Shown here piece by piece: positions 38,032-46,504 of a stretch of DNA of 64,000 nt. How positions within the stretch are numbered: the stretch's first letter is position 1; every line of letters begins with the position of its first letter. Source of the stretch: Polynucleobacter sp. MWH-P3-07-1 (GTDB lineage: Bacteria; Pseudomonadota; Gammaproteobacteria; Burkholderiales; Burkholderiaceae); contig NZ_CP061296.1 in NCBI RefSeq assembly GCF_018687555.1, positions 1,221,983 to 1,285,982 on the forward strand, in the 5' to 3' direction. The position numbers and the translations under genes were made by a program. Below the pieces are notes generated by a model. The model saw only the letters and a list, made by a program, of their open reading frames with translations, did no database searches and was not told the origin of the DNA.

Positions 38032-39198
38032 TTACTTTAAAGAGAGTCGCCACAGCGATGTAACTTCTTTGCTGCGAGCAGTATGCAAAGCATCTGCTTG
38101 ATCAAACACTTTTTTATGATGCGGCCTGGTATCCATTCGATGAATGACTTTCATTCCGGCCTCATCAAACCAGAGCTCTAGCTCTCTCCGACTTCGCAAT
38201 CCTAAATGCTCGGCTAGATCAGACAAGATTAACCAAGCCTCACCTTCAGGCAGTAAATGATCTTGGAGTTGCGCTAGAAATCCTTTGAGCATTTGACTGT
38301 TGGGGTCGTAGACCGCGCCCTCTATTGATGAACTTGGCCTAGCGGGCAGCCAAGGAGGATTACAAACAATCAGTGCCGCCTTACTAGGGGGGAATACGCC
38401 CGTCTTGAGTAACTCAATCTGCCCAGCAAACTCTGATCGATCGATATTATCTTTTGCGCAATCCAGTGCTCTTGGATCCAAATCTGTCGCAATGATCTTT
38501 GCTACACCTCTGCTTGCCAGTACGATGGATAAGATCCCGGTTCCCACGCCAATATCGAAGGCAATCGCGTTTTTACTCAGCGCTTTAGGTAAAGGCGCCT
38601 GGTTTACTAAATCAATATATTCACCCCGTATTGGTGAAAACACACCATAGTGAGGATGGATATAAAACGCCCTCTCTCCGCTCAAGGCGGGAATGAGAAC
38701 ACCTTTCTTTCGCCACTCATGTGCGCCCACCACACCCAACAACTCTCGCAATGAGACTAAGTAAGAAGACTGAGTATTGCCATAAGCCTCTTGGCAAGCC
38801 TGGGCAATATCGGGCGCCCGCCTCAAATCAATGTGGTGATCGGCATTACATTCAATCAGGAGCATACCTAAAATACGAGCTCGTTGAGATTGCGCCAGAC
38901 GATGCAAATTAAAAAGATCAAGCGGGCTTTGATTAGGCTCTTTTTTGACCCGCTGTGATTTTTTAGAAGGTTTATCCAGCCTACGGGCTAGCGCTTGCAA
39001 AAGCTGACGGGCATTTTGAAAATCTCCGCGCCATAGAATGGCGGTCCCCTCGCAAGCCACTCGATAAGCAGCATCTGCAGTCAGGGTGTCATCGCCAATC
39101 ACCAATTTTTGGTGAGGTCGAATCCCATTTTCGGAGCGCCAAAAGGCAGAGTGGCTAACACCATCCTCTTCCCAGCTGATGGATTGATCAGGGCTCAA
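38032..39198 (-). CDS. Class I SAM-dependent methyltransferase (N5-glutamine/HemK-like core)
   Basis: The 388-residue protein has a C-terminal Rossmann methyltransferase domain: AFDIGVGTGILSIVLASRG (SAM site), ATDLDPRALDCAKDN, and the catalytic tetrapeptide NPPW, the pattern used by enzymes that methylate amide or ring nitrogens. The N-terminal 190 residues are unlike known modification enzymes and may recognise the substrate. The start is TTG at 39198, eight bases after the CMD-family stop, without a clear ribosome site. It is probably in operon with the two upstream genes. The substrate is unknown. Confidence 0.75.
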   Translation of the reverse strand: MSPDQSISWEEDGVSHSAFWRSENGIRPHQKLVIGDDTLTADAAYRVACEGTAILWRGDFQNARQLLQALARRLDKPSKKSQRVKKEPNQSPLDLFNLHRLAQSQRARILGMLLIECNADHHIDLRRAPDIAQACQEAYGNTQSSYLVSLRELLGVVGAHEWRKKGVLIPALSGERAFYIHPHYGVFSPIRGEYIDLVNQAPLPKALSKNAIAFDIGVGTGILSIVLASRGVAKIIATDLDPRALDCAKDNIDRSEFAGQIELLKTGVFPPSKAALIVCNPPWLPARPSSSIEGAVYDPNSQMLKGFLAQLQDHLLPEGEAWLILSDLAEHLGLRSRRELELWFDEAGMKVIHRMDTRPHHKKVFDQADALHTARSKEVTSLWRLSLK

Positions 39199-39206
39199 GG
39201 GTGGAG

Positions 39207-39761
39207 TCAGTGATCTTCGGGGGTGACGTCTAAAGCAATCAGAAAGCGTGAGACCATGTTGTAGGCAGCAATCACGCTCACTAACTCAACTACTGCAGTA
39301 TTGCCCAGCTCTTCATGTAAGCGCTTCATTAACTCTGGATCAACTTTGATATTGCGAGTCATCTGCAAGGTGAGCTCTGCAGCATCTTGCTCAATTGGAC
39401 TAAATAATGCTTTCGGGAAACTTGCTTGTCCCAATAAACGGAGCGCATCCACTTGCTCTTGTGTCCCACCAGCCGCCTTGAAGGGTGGCGCATGATGAAT
39501 GAATTCGTATTCAGCGCCATTCAAAACAGCTACTCCACACATCCCAAGTTCACGTAACTTGGGATCCAAGGAAAGGTGGTTGCGGATTGCCCCGATGTAA
39601 TGATTCCAGCCCTCAGCAATCGGCACACTATGCAAGAGCATGCGATCTAAATTAATAAACTTTCCGCCACGTCGTTTCCGAATGGCAGCAACCAACTCGG
39701 CAGGTTCAGACAAATCCATCGGCTGGTAGTCAATTAGTCGCTGAGAGCGTTCCTTACTCAT
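39207..39761 (-). CDS. Carboxymuconolactone decarboxylase-like (AhpD-fold) protein
   Basis: The 184-residue helical protein matches the carboxymuconolactone decarboxylase family by KLRELGMCGVAVLNGAEYEFIHH, with the conserved Glu and His. The AhpD redox CxxC is absent; the single cysteine in MCGV stands alone. It is therefore more likely a decarboxylase or lactonase-like member than an AhpD peroxidase partner. It lies 21 bases after a Bug-type binding protein gene and eight bases before the methyltransferase. Confidence 0.75.
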   Translation of the reverse strand: MSKERSQRLIDYQPMDLSEPAELVAAIRKRRGGKFINLDRMLLHSVPIAEGWNHYIGAIRNHLSLDPKLRELGMCGVAVLNGAEYEFIHHAPPFKAAGGTQEQVDALRLLGQASFPKALFSPIEQDAAELTLQMTRNIKVDPELMKRLHEELGNTAVVELVSVIAAYNMVSRFLIALDVTPEDH

Positions 39762-39782
39762 TGGCTTTATTACTCAAATAAT

Positions 39783-40781
39783 TTATTGGGTTTCTTTAAT
39801 ATTGTTCTCAATAACAAACTTACCCCAGATTGCAATTTGTTTGCCAACGAAATCACCTAATACCTCAGGGCTACCACCCACGATTTGAATGCCCTGGGCT
39901 TTAAACTTATCAGACACCGCGGGATTCTTGAGAGCCTTGTTGAGCGCTACATTCATCGCTTTCACAATCGCAGGTGGAGTCTTGCCTGGAGCTAACAAAC
40001 CCCACCAAGCAGGCGCGTTGAAGCCCGGAAAACCACTTTCAGCAACCGTTGGAACATTAGGTAATTCAGGGGAGCGCTTGGCAGTTGTAATCACTAATGG
40101 CACAACTCCGCCGTTTTCAATATGGGGCATTACCAAGAATTGGGAACCAACACCCAAAGGTACCTGACCGCCTAAGACGTCTTGCATTAAAGGGCCGCCG
40201 CCACGGTACGGTACGTGGATCCAATCAAAGCCTGCCGTCTTGGCTAAACGGGCCATGGCCAAATGTCCAAGACTACCAATCCCAATTGAGCCATAACTAA
40301 ATTTCTTGCCTGCTTTTGACTCTTCAACCAATTGCTTGAAACTCTTGATCCCTGATTGTTTACTGGCCACAAGGACCATTGGGGAAGTTCCAATCAAGCC
40401 AACGGGAGCAATATCTTTAATCGTGTCATAGGGGAGCTTGTCTTTCAGACTAGGATTGACGCCGTGAGTATCAAAGACCACCGCGAAGGTATAACCATCT
40501 GGTTCGGCTCGCGTCATTGCGGAAGTTCCAATGACGCCAGATGCACCGCCCACGTTATCTACAATGACGCTCTGCTTTAATTCTGCCTGAAGCGCTGGCG
40601 CCAAAATACGGGCCACCTGGTCAACTGACCCCCCTGCTGGAAACACTGCAATTAAACGGATTGGCTTCTGGGTAGGCCAAGTACCAACCCCAGGATCTGC
40701 AGCTAGCACGAGGCTGCTCATACCGCACAAAATAAGGCTCATCGATAGGGCTCGAGTGATTTGATTAAATAGGTGTCTCAT
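39783..40781 (-). CDS. Bug/TctC-family periplasmic solute-binding protein
   Basis: The 332-residue exported binding protein has a signal peptide (LCGMSSLVLA) and the family start WPTQKPIRLIAVFPAGGSVDQVARILAPAL, followed by VIVDNVGGASGVIG. Such proteins bind carboxylates or related small acids and work with a TctAB-type carrier, but no carrier gene lies in the window. A GGAGGAG site precedes the ATG. It heads an apparent operon with the CMD-like and methyltransferase genes and is divergent from trhO. Confidence 0.88.
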   Translation of the reverse strand: MRHLFNQITRALSMSLILCGMSSLVLAADPGVGTWPTQKPIRLIAVFPAGGSVDQVARILAPALQAELKQSVIVDNVGGASGVIGTSAMTRAEPDGYTFAVVFDTHGVNPSLKDKLPYDTIKDIAPVGLIGTSPMVLVASKQSGIKSFKQLVEESKAGKKFSYGSIGIGSLGHLAMARLAKTAGFDWIHVPYRGGGPLMQDVLGGQVPLGVGSQFLVMPHIENGGVVPLVITTAKRSPELPNVPTVAESGFPGFNAPAWWGLLAPGKTPPAIVKAMNVALNKALKNPAVSDKFKAQGIQIVGGSPEVLGDFVGKQIAIWGKFVIENNIKETQ

Positions 40782-40867
40782 GACAGGTCTCCTCCACTTA
40801 AGGACATAAGATTACCACTCCCAGAGCTCCTTGTTTGATAATAGAGGGTGCAACAGAGACAAAATCC

Positions 40868-41638
40868 ATGAAACCCATTCTGAATATTGCTGCCTATTTA
40901 TTCGTCAGCCTAGACAAGCTCGAAGAACTGCGCTCGCACATGCTTCAGGAGTGCAATGAACGTCATTTAAAAGGCACCATTTTGCTGACTGGCGAGGGTA
41001 TTAATCTCTTCCTTGCTGGCGCAGAGCTAGAGATGCGTGGCTTCTTAAAATGGCTACGTAGCGACCCCCGCTTTGCCGCTATTGAGGCAAAAGAGAGTTG
41101 GTCAGATGAGCAGCCCTTTAAAAAAATGCTAATCAAACTCAAAAGTGAGATTATTCGCATGAATCACCCGAGCATTCAGCCAGAAAAGGGTCGAGCTAAT
41201 TTTATTGCCCCCCAGAAATTAAAAGAGTGGCTAGATCGTGGTACCGATGATTTGGGACGGCCAGTCGTGATGCTCGATACGCGGAATGCATTCGAAATTG
41301 ACTACGGCACTTTTGAAAATGCCCTGCACTTCAATATTGAAAAGTTCACTGAATTTCCTGAGGCGATTACTAAGCACAAAGAAGAGTTACTAGATAAAAC
41401 GATCGTCAGCTTCTGTACTGGTGGCATTCGCTGCGAGAAATCTGGCTTGTATATGCGTGAGATCGGTATGGAGCACACCTACCAGTTGGAAGGTGGAATT
41501 CTGAAATACTTTGAAGAAGTTGGTGCAGCCCATTACGAGGGGTCCTGCTTTGTGTTTGATGAACGTGAGGCACTCGAGCCGAGTTTGGACATCATTCCAC
41601 CCGAGCACTCGATTCGTAAAAAAATTCAAACTGGCTAA
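40868..41638 (+). CDS. trhO: Rhodanese-domain protein of the TrhO/YceA family
   Basis: The 256-residue protein combines an N-terminal acylphosphatase-like region (LKGTILLTGEGINLFLAG) with a rhodanese domain. The active-site cysteine is in SFCTGGIRCEKSG. Family members hydroxylate uridine 34 of tRNA on the way to cmo5U/mo5U. E. coli TrhO is longer, about 350 residues, so the C-terminal zinc-binding extension is missing here. The start is the ATG at 40868; a TTG 11 codons upstream is less likely. Confidence 0.8.
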   Translation: MKPILNIAAYLFVSLDKLEELRSHMLQECNERHLKGTILLTGEGINLFLAGAELEMRGFLKWLRSDPRFAAIEAKESWSDEQPFKKMLIKLKSEIIRMNHPSIQPEKGRANFIAPQKLKEWLDRGTDDLGRPVVMLDTRNAFEIDYGTFENALHFNIEKFTEFPEAITKHKEELLDKTIVSFCTGGIRCEKSGLYMREIGMEHTYQLEGGILKYFEEVGAAHYEGSCFVFDEREALEPSLDIIPPEHSIRKKIQTG

Positions 41639-41650
41639 TTGATAGACTCA

Positions 41651-41953
41651 CTACGCCGACTTACCCACCAAATCAAAGTGCTCTACCACTGGCGGTTTCA
41701 GAAAAAATGGCCCCACAATCGAGCGCCACTCCGTGAAGGCAGGAGATTCCCGAAAGTCTACGGTGTGATTCTCGAGAGTGTCCCAATAGTTCATGAGTAA
41801 ATAGCGGCCAGGGCTTTCCTGACTGTGATTCACTTTAAAGCCTTGAAATCCTTTAGCCTTCGAAATCACAGTCTGGATGCCCCGCAAAATAGCCTCTTCG
41901 AACTCTTTTTGCTTGCTTGGATCAATTTCAATATCAGCAACTTCCAAAATCAT
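41651..41953 (-). CDS. Antibiotic biosynthesis monooxygenase (ABM) domain protein
   Basis: The 100-residue protein begins MILEVADIEIDPSKQKEFEEAI and contains YLLMNYWDTLENHTVDFRES, the dimeric ferredoxin-like fold of ABM proteins. These act as small cofactor-free monooxygenases or stress-related accessory proteins; most lack a known substrate. AAGGG precedes the ATG. It is divergent from the Bug-PrpD operon, with 81 bases between the start codons, and converges with trhO 12 bases away. Confidence 0.8.
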   Translation of the reverse strand: MILEVADIEIDPSKQKEFEEAILRGIQTVISKAKGFQGFKVNHSQESPGRYLLMNYWDTLENHTVDFRESPAFTEWRSIVGPFFLKPPVVEHFDLVGKSA

Positions 41954-42034
41954 GGCGTTTCCCTTATTTCTGTAAGACTAAATAGTAGAATTCCTATACA
42001 ACAACATATTAATCCAAACCTAAGGATGCGAGAC

Positions 42035-43030
42035 ATGTCTAAATATTGCAATCGGCTGCTGCCGATTTTTTTATCCTCATTGGCACTTACAAGTAGTTCC
42101 CTATTTTTCAGCCCTGTCGCGCATAGCCAAAGTGCTTACCCCACCAAACCAATTCGACTGATTGCACCAGTATCTGCTGGCGGTGGATTAGATAATATTG
42201 CCAGGGCAGTTGCAGAACGCTTATCCAAGAATTTAGGTCAAAGCGTGATTGTGGATAACTTATCCGGTGGTGGTGGCGCAATCGCATCCATTACCACGGC
42301 CAAAGCCAATCCGGATGGCTATACCCTCATGATTGCCTATGTCGGAACCCATGGCACAAACCCGGCTGTTCGTAAACTGAACTACGATGCAATCAAAGAC
42401 TTCACCCCTATCGGCATGATCGGCGCAACACCGAATGTCCTCATCATTAATCCTCAGGTGCCCGCAAAAACACTGAGTGAATTTATTGCCTATGCAAAAA
42501 AGAATCCATCTAAGCTCAGTTACGGTAGCTCTGGTCCAGGGACCCTAACGCACTTGTCGATGGAAGAGTTCAAAATGGCAACTGGGATCTTCATGGTTCA
42601 CATTCCTTATCGCGGCATTGCGCCCGCCTTTACTGATTTGATTGGCGGCCAAACCGACGCCATGTTCCCAGGATTGTTTGCAGCACTGCCTTACATCAAA
42701 ACGGATCGAGCTCGGCCTCTTGCAGTTACTGGCCTTAAGCGGAGTCCTGCTGATCCCTCGATTCCAACCTTTAAAGAATTAGGCTATCCCGGCTTTGAAG
42801 GTCAGCAATGGTATGGCATTGCGGGTCCTGCCAACCTGCCGCCAGCGGTAGTCGCCAAATTAAATGCTGAGCTCAATAAAGTATTGGCTAGTCCTGAGTT
42901 TGCAGACAAAATGTCTGCTGAGGCGCTTACCGTGATGCCAATGAATCCTCAACAATTTGCTACCTATATCAAGGATGACATTGCACGCTGGAGCAAAGTA
43001 GCCAAAGACCGCCACATCGAAATCGAATAA
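42035..43030 (+). CDS. Bug/TctC-family periplasmic solute-binding protein
   Basis: The 331-residue binding protein opens a six-gene operon. It has a signal peptide (LALTSSSLFFSPVAHSQ) and the family motif YPTKPIRLIAPVSAGGGLDNIARAVAERL, then VIVDNLSGGGGAIA. The start ATG at 42035 has AAGGA eight bases upstream; longer in-frame starts run into the divergent ABM gene. The ligand is probably a carboxylate because the next genes are PrpD-like and a hydroxyacid dehydrogenase. No TctAB carrier is encoded nearby. Confidence 0.88.
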   Translation: MSKYCNRLLPIFLSSLALTSSSLFFSPVAHSQSAYPTKPIRLIAPVSAGGGLDNIARAVAERLSKNLGQSVIVDNLSGGGGAIASITTAKANPDGYTLMIAYVGTHGTNPAVRKLNYDAIKDFTPIGMIGATPNVLIINPQVPAKTLSEFIAYAKKNPSKLSYGSSGPGTLTHLSMEEFKMATGIFMVHIPYRGIAPAFTDLIGGQTDAMFPGLFAALPYIKTDRARPLAVTGLKRSPADPSIPTFKELGYPGFEGQQWYGIAGPANLPPAVVAKLNAELNKVLASPEFADKMSAEALTVMPMNPQQFATYIKDDIARWSKVAKDRHIEIE

Positions 43031-43061
43031 TCACTCCACTCTTTATTTTTTAGGAATTCTT

Positions 43062-44435
43062 ATGTCACAAGTTATTGCCGCAGCAGCCGATTTGAACGCT
43101 CCACCAGTCACCAAAACCCTAGCGGAGTTTGTCAGCACTCACCCATCTCAAGGATGGTCTGCAGAGGTTGAGCATGAGGCTCACCGTACTTTTTTAAATT
43201 GGTTAGGTTGCGCAATTGGTGCAGCCCAGCATGAGAGCGTTACATCTTCGCTGGCAGCTGTTCAAGAGTTTCAACCAGCGCCTCAAGCCTCCATCCTGGG
43301 ACGCAAAGAGCGCGTGGATATGGGTGGCGCTGCTTTGGTGAATGGCATTAGCTCACATACTTTCGACTTTGATGACACACACCTCAAGACCGTCATTCAC
43401 CCAGCTGGTCCAGTAGCCTCTGCCATTTTGGCGCTTGGCGAGCACATTAATACCAATGGTCGTCAAATCATTGATGCGATGGTTCTCGGTATCGATGTGG
43501 AATGTCGAGTGGGTAATGCGATGTATCCCGATCACTACCATCGTGGCTGGCATATCACTGGCTCAACTGGCATGCTTGGTTCAGCAGCAGCCTGTGCGCG
43601 CATTTTGGGTTTAGACACTCATAAAACCATCATGGCTTTAGGTATTGCCGCCTCACAACCGATTGGTATGCGCGAGCAATTCGGAACGATGACTAAACCC
43701 TTTCATCCTGGAGCAGCTGCACGCGCTGGACAGATGTCAGCTCTGTTAGCGAAACATGGCTTTACTGCAAGCTTGCGTGCATTAGAGGCTGGTCGAGGGT
43801 ATATGCAAACTGTCTCCACCAAAAATGATTGGTCGGAAATTGATCGTGATCTCGGTCAATCTTTTGAAATCTCGCTGAATACCTACAAACCCTTCGCTTG
43901 CGGTATTGTGATTCATCCTGCAATTGATGCTTGCGCACAATTGCGTGCTCAAGGAGTTAAAGCAGATGATGTCGAACGGATTGAACTGCGTGTTCACCCA
44001 CTCGTACTTGAACTCACTGGCAAGAAAACCCCAAAAACAGGTTTAGAAGGAAAATTCAGCGTCTATCACGGCTGTGCCATGGGCCTCATGTTTGGCCAAG
44101 CTGGTGAAGGCGAATATGCCGACGACATCGTCAACAGACCCGATGTTGTAGCACTGAGAGCAAAAGTCAATGCCACTACGGATACCAATATTAGCGAAGC
44201 CTCTGTTGATGTCACAGCGATTCTGAAAGACGGCAAAGAAGTTCATGTCTTTGTAAAGAATGCAATTGGCTCTGTTGAAAACCCCATGAGCGACGCTAAC
44301 CTTGAGCAAAAATTTACCAGTCTGGCTGAACCAATTATTGGTAAACAAAAAACGGTTCAATTGATTTCAGCGCTTTGGAATCTCAGCAAAGCCACTGATC
44401 TCAAGCAAATCATTCAACTCTCTACACCAGATTAA
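43062..44435 (+). CDS. MmgE/PrpD-family dehydratase
   Basis: The 457-residue protein belongs to the fold of 2-methylcitrate dehydratase and cis-aconitate decarboxylase. Recognised segments are FDFDDTHLKTVIHPAGPVASAILAL, the HITGSTGMLGSAAACARILGLD block, and YKPFACGIVIHPAIDA. It likely dehydrates or decarboxylates a hydroxy-polycarboxylate imported with the help of the binding protein encoded just before it. AGGA precedes the ATG. It ends four bases before the dehydrogenase gene. Confidence 0.88.
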   Translation: MSQVIAAAADLNAPPVTKTLAEFVSTHPSQGWSAEVEHEAHRTFLNWLGCAIGAAQHESVTSSLAAVQEFQPAPQASILGRKERVDMGGAALVNGISSHTFDFDDTHLKTVIHPAGPVASAILALGEHINTNGRQIIDAMVLGIDVECRVGNAMYPDHYHRGWHITGSTGMLGSAAACARILGLDTHKTIMALGIAASQPIGMREQFGTMTKPFHPGAAARAGQMSALLAKHGFTASLRALEAGRGYMQTVSTKNDWSEIDRDLGQSFEISLNTYKPFACGIVIHPAIDACAQLRAQGVKADDVERIELRVHPLVLELTGKKTPKTGLEGKFSVYHGCAMGLMFGQAGEGEYADDIVNRPDVVALRAKVNATTDTNISEASVDVTAILKDGKEVHVFVKNAIGSVENPMSDANLEQKFTSLAEPIIGKQKTVQLISALWNLSKATDLKQIIQLSTPD

Positions 44436-44439
44436 AGCA

Positions 44440-45423
44440 ATGACTGAAACTACCAAACCGACCATTGTGATTCTGGGTGACTACGAAAAAGCCTTACGTC
44501 GTTTCTCATCCTGGGATCAACTTGACCAGCGTGCGAGCCTCACCATTCATCACGAGCCTTTGCGAGATGAAGCTTTATATGAGGCAGTAAAAGATGCAGA
44601 TGCGATAGCGATCGTGCGTGACCGCTCGCCCTTCAATGAGGCAATGATTGCGCGTTTACCAAAACTCAAGTTTCTGATGTTTACTGGGGAGCGCAATGGC
44701 ACACTCGAGGCAGCAGCATTAGTAAAAAGAAATATCCCTATGGCATGCACCCATGGAGGCCCATCAAAAGAGACCACTGCTGAGCTCACATGGGCCGTCA
44801 TCTTGGGCGCCTCTAAACGCTTAATTGAACAAAATCATTTAATTGCAACAGGGGGCTGGAGGGATTCTTTATCGCTCGTTCCGATGCTATCAGGCGAGCG
44901 TCTTGGCATTATGGGTTTAGGTGCAATTGGTAGTCGAGTAGCAAGAGTAGGCGCAGCCTTCGGCATGGAGGTAGTCACCTGGAGTCCACGCATGACCCCA
45001 GAAAGAGCTGCGGCAGAAAATGCGAAGTCGGTGAGCTTGGAAGAATTACTCAGCACCTCCAAAGTAGTTACGATGCATTTGGTTGCTGGTCCGGGCACCA
45101 AAGGTCTCATTAGCGCAGATCAATTAGCACTAATGCGCCCCGATTCAATCTTGGTTAATACCTCGCGTGCCGCACTCATTAATATGGCTGATCTGCAAAA
45201 AGCATTAGTCGCTGGCAGACCAGGACAAGCTGCGGTGGATGTCTTTGATCTCGAGCCACTTCCTCAACATGATCCCCTCCGCAACACCCCCAACTTACTG
45301 GTCACGCCCCATTTGGGTTTTATTGCAGAGCCGATTTTTGAGACTTTCTCCAAAGGCATCACTGAAACTTTAGAAGCTTGGTTAGATCATAAGCCGGTAC
45401 CCATGCCCTTCAAGCCACAATAA
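44440..45423 (+). CDS. D-2-hydroxyacid dehydrogenase family protein
   Basis: The 327-residue NAD(P)-dependent dehydrogenase has GLGAIGSRVARVGAAFGM as nucleotide site. The catalytic residues lie in VNTSRAALI (Arg), DVFDLEPLP (Glu) and TPHLGF (His). Its sequence differs clearly from the GhrB-type enzyme at 237-1238. Placed four bases after MmgE/PrpD and 12 before chrA, it probably acts on the same substrate chain as the PrpD-like enzyme, oxidising or forming a 2-hydroxyacid. Confidence 0.88.
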   Translation: MTETTKPTIVILGDYEKALRRFSSWDQLDQRASLTIHHEPLRDEALYEAVKDADAIAIVRDRSPFNEAMIARLPKLKFLMFTGERNGTLEAAALVKRNIPMACTHGGPSKETTAELTWAVILGASKRLIEQNHLIATGGWRDSLSLVPMLSGERLGIMGLGAIGSRVARVGAAFGMEVVTWSPRMTPERAAAENAKSVSLEELLSTSKVVTMHLVAGPGTKGLISADQLALMRPDSILVNTSRAALINMADLQKALVAGRPGQAAVDVFDLEPLPQHDPLRNTPNLLVTPHLGFIAEPIFETFSKGITETLEAWLDHKPVPMPFKPQ

Positions 45424-45435
45424 TTTTTAATCCCT

Positions 45436-45972
45436 TTGAAAACCCTCACACCCCTCCAACTTTTTATCGGCTTTTCGAGGATTGGTCTGTCGGGGTTTGG
45501 GGGAGTGCTGCCTTGGGCAAGACGCACCATTGTGGAAGAGGAACAGTGGCTCAGCTCTGAAGAATTTAGTGCCACGCTCGGCATCTGCCAAATTGTTCCA
45601 GGCCCAAATGTGACGAATTTAGCGGTTTGTGTGGGTTCCAGATTTTGCGGGGTAACTGGGGCAATCGCTGCCGTTTTAGGCCTCTCTCTCGGGCCAATTT
45701 GTATCGTCATCTTATTGGCCTTACTCTATAACCACTTTCGTGATTTAGAGTCTGTGCGTGGCATCTTAAGAGGCATCTCTGCAGTAGGAGTCGGATTGAT
45801 TGCCTCTACCGGATTTAAGATGCTCAAAGACGAATTCCACTATCCGCCCAGTTTGCTGGTAGTCGTTATGGTGATGATTGCAGCCAGCTTTTTTCATCTA
45901 GGATTGGGCTGGGTGGTACTGATTGCTTCACCAGTGGCACTGTTCTTGGCATGGCATAAAGCAAAAAGATAA
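45436..45972 (+). CDS. ChrA-family transporter, N-terminal half-size subunit
   Basis: The 178-residue membrane protein is one CHR domain, half of a classical ChrA. It carries the conserved GLSGFGGVLPWARR and QIVPGPNVTNLAV motifs and about five hydrophobic segments. It starts with TTG at 45436 and overlaps the second half-size gene by one base (TAATG). Short-chain CHR pairs can confer chromate efflux, but in this operon export of an organic anion is an open alternative. Confidence 0.85.
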   Translation: MKTLTPLQLFIGFSRIGLSGFGGVLPWARRTIVEEEQWLSSEEFSATLGICQIVPGPNVTNLAVCVGSRFCGVTGAIAAVLGLSLGPICIVILLALLYNHFRDLESVRGILRGISAVGVGLIASTGFKMLKDEFHYPPSLLVVVMVMIAASFFHLGLGWVVLIASPVALFLAWHKAKR

Positions 45973-46493
45973 TGCCAACACTGATTGCCCTCTTCCTGAA
46001 GTTTTCGGCTTTCTCCTTGATTGCCTTTGGCGGTGTGAACGCCTTACTTCCGGTATTACTAGAGCTCACCGTATATCAAGAGCATTGGTTAGATCTGCAA
46101 ACCTTCTCGGATTACTTTGCAATTGCCCAAGCAGCACCCGGACCAAACTTTATGACAGTCACCTTAATCGGGTGGCATATGAGCGGCGTGCTCGGCGCAT
46201 TTATGGCCACTTTTGCCATTATTTGGCCTGCTGGGATTTTAGTGTTCTTTTTGCAACGCTTTATCTTGAAGATGCAAGATCCCATGAAGAAGAAGGTGGT
46301 GCAATATGCTGCTGCTACTTTGGCAATTGGTTTAGTCCTTTCTTCTGCTCTCGAAATCGCCTTACAGATTAATCATGGCTTGATGGCCTACCTATTAAGT
46401 GGACTCACCATTGCGATTGTTTTATTGACACGCTGGCATCCTTTATATTTAATTGCACTAGGCGCCCTGTTGGGTGCATGTGGATTAATTTAG
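45972..46493 (+). CDS. ChrA-family transporter, C-terminal half-size subunit
   Basis: The 173-residue partner subunit has AFGGVNALLPVLLEL and QAAPGPNFMTVTLIG, the same two motifs as its neighbour but diverged. The pair probably forms a heterodimer with opposite membrane orientation. It is coupled to the first subunit by TAATG. The following Bug gene starts 11 bases after its stop. Confidence 0.85.
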   Translation: MPTLIALFLKFSAFSLIAFGGVNALLPVLLELTVYQEHWLDLQTFSDYFAIAQAAPGPNFMTVTLIGWHMSGVLGAFMATFAIIWPAGILVFFLQRFILKMQDPMKKKVVQYAAATLAIGLVLSSALEIALQINHGLMAYLLSGLTIAIVLLTRWHPLYLIALGALLGACGLI

Positions 46494-46504
46494 AGGCGAA
46501 CTGC

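Noticed and set aside
41825..42034. Long N-terminal extension of the Bug protein at 42035
   Set aside because: It overlaps the ABM gene on the other strand and would bury the signal peptide; ATG 42035 has the ribosome site.
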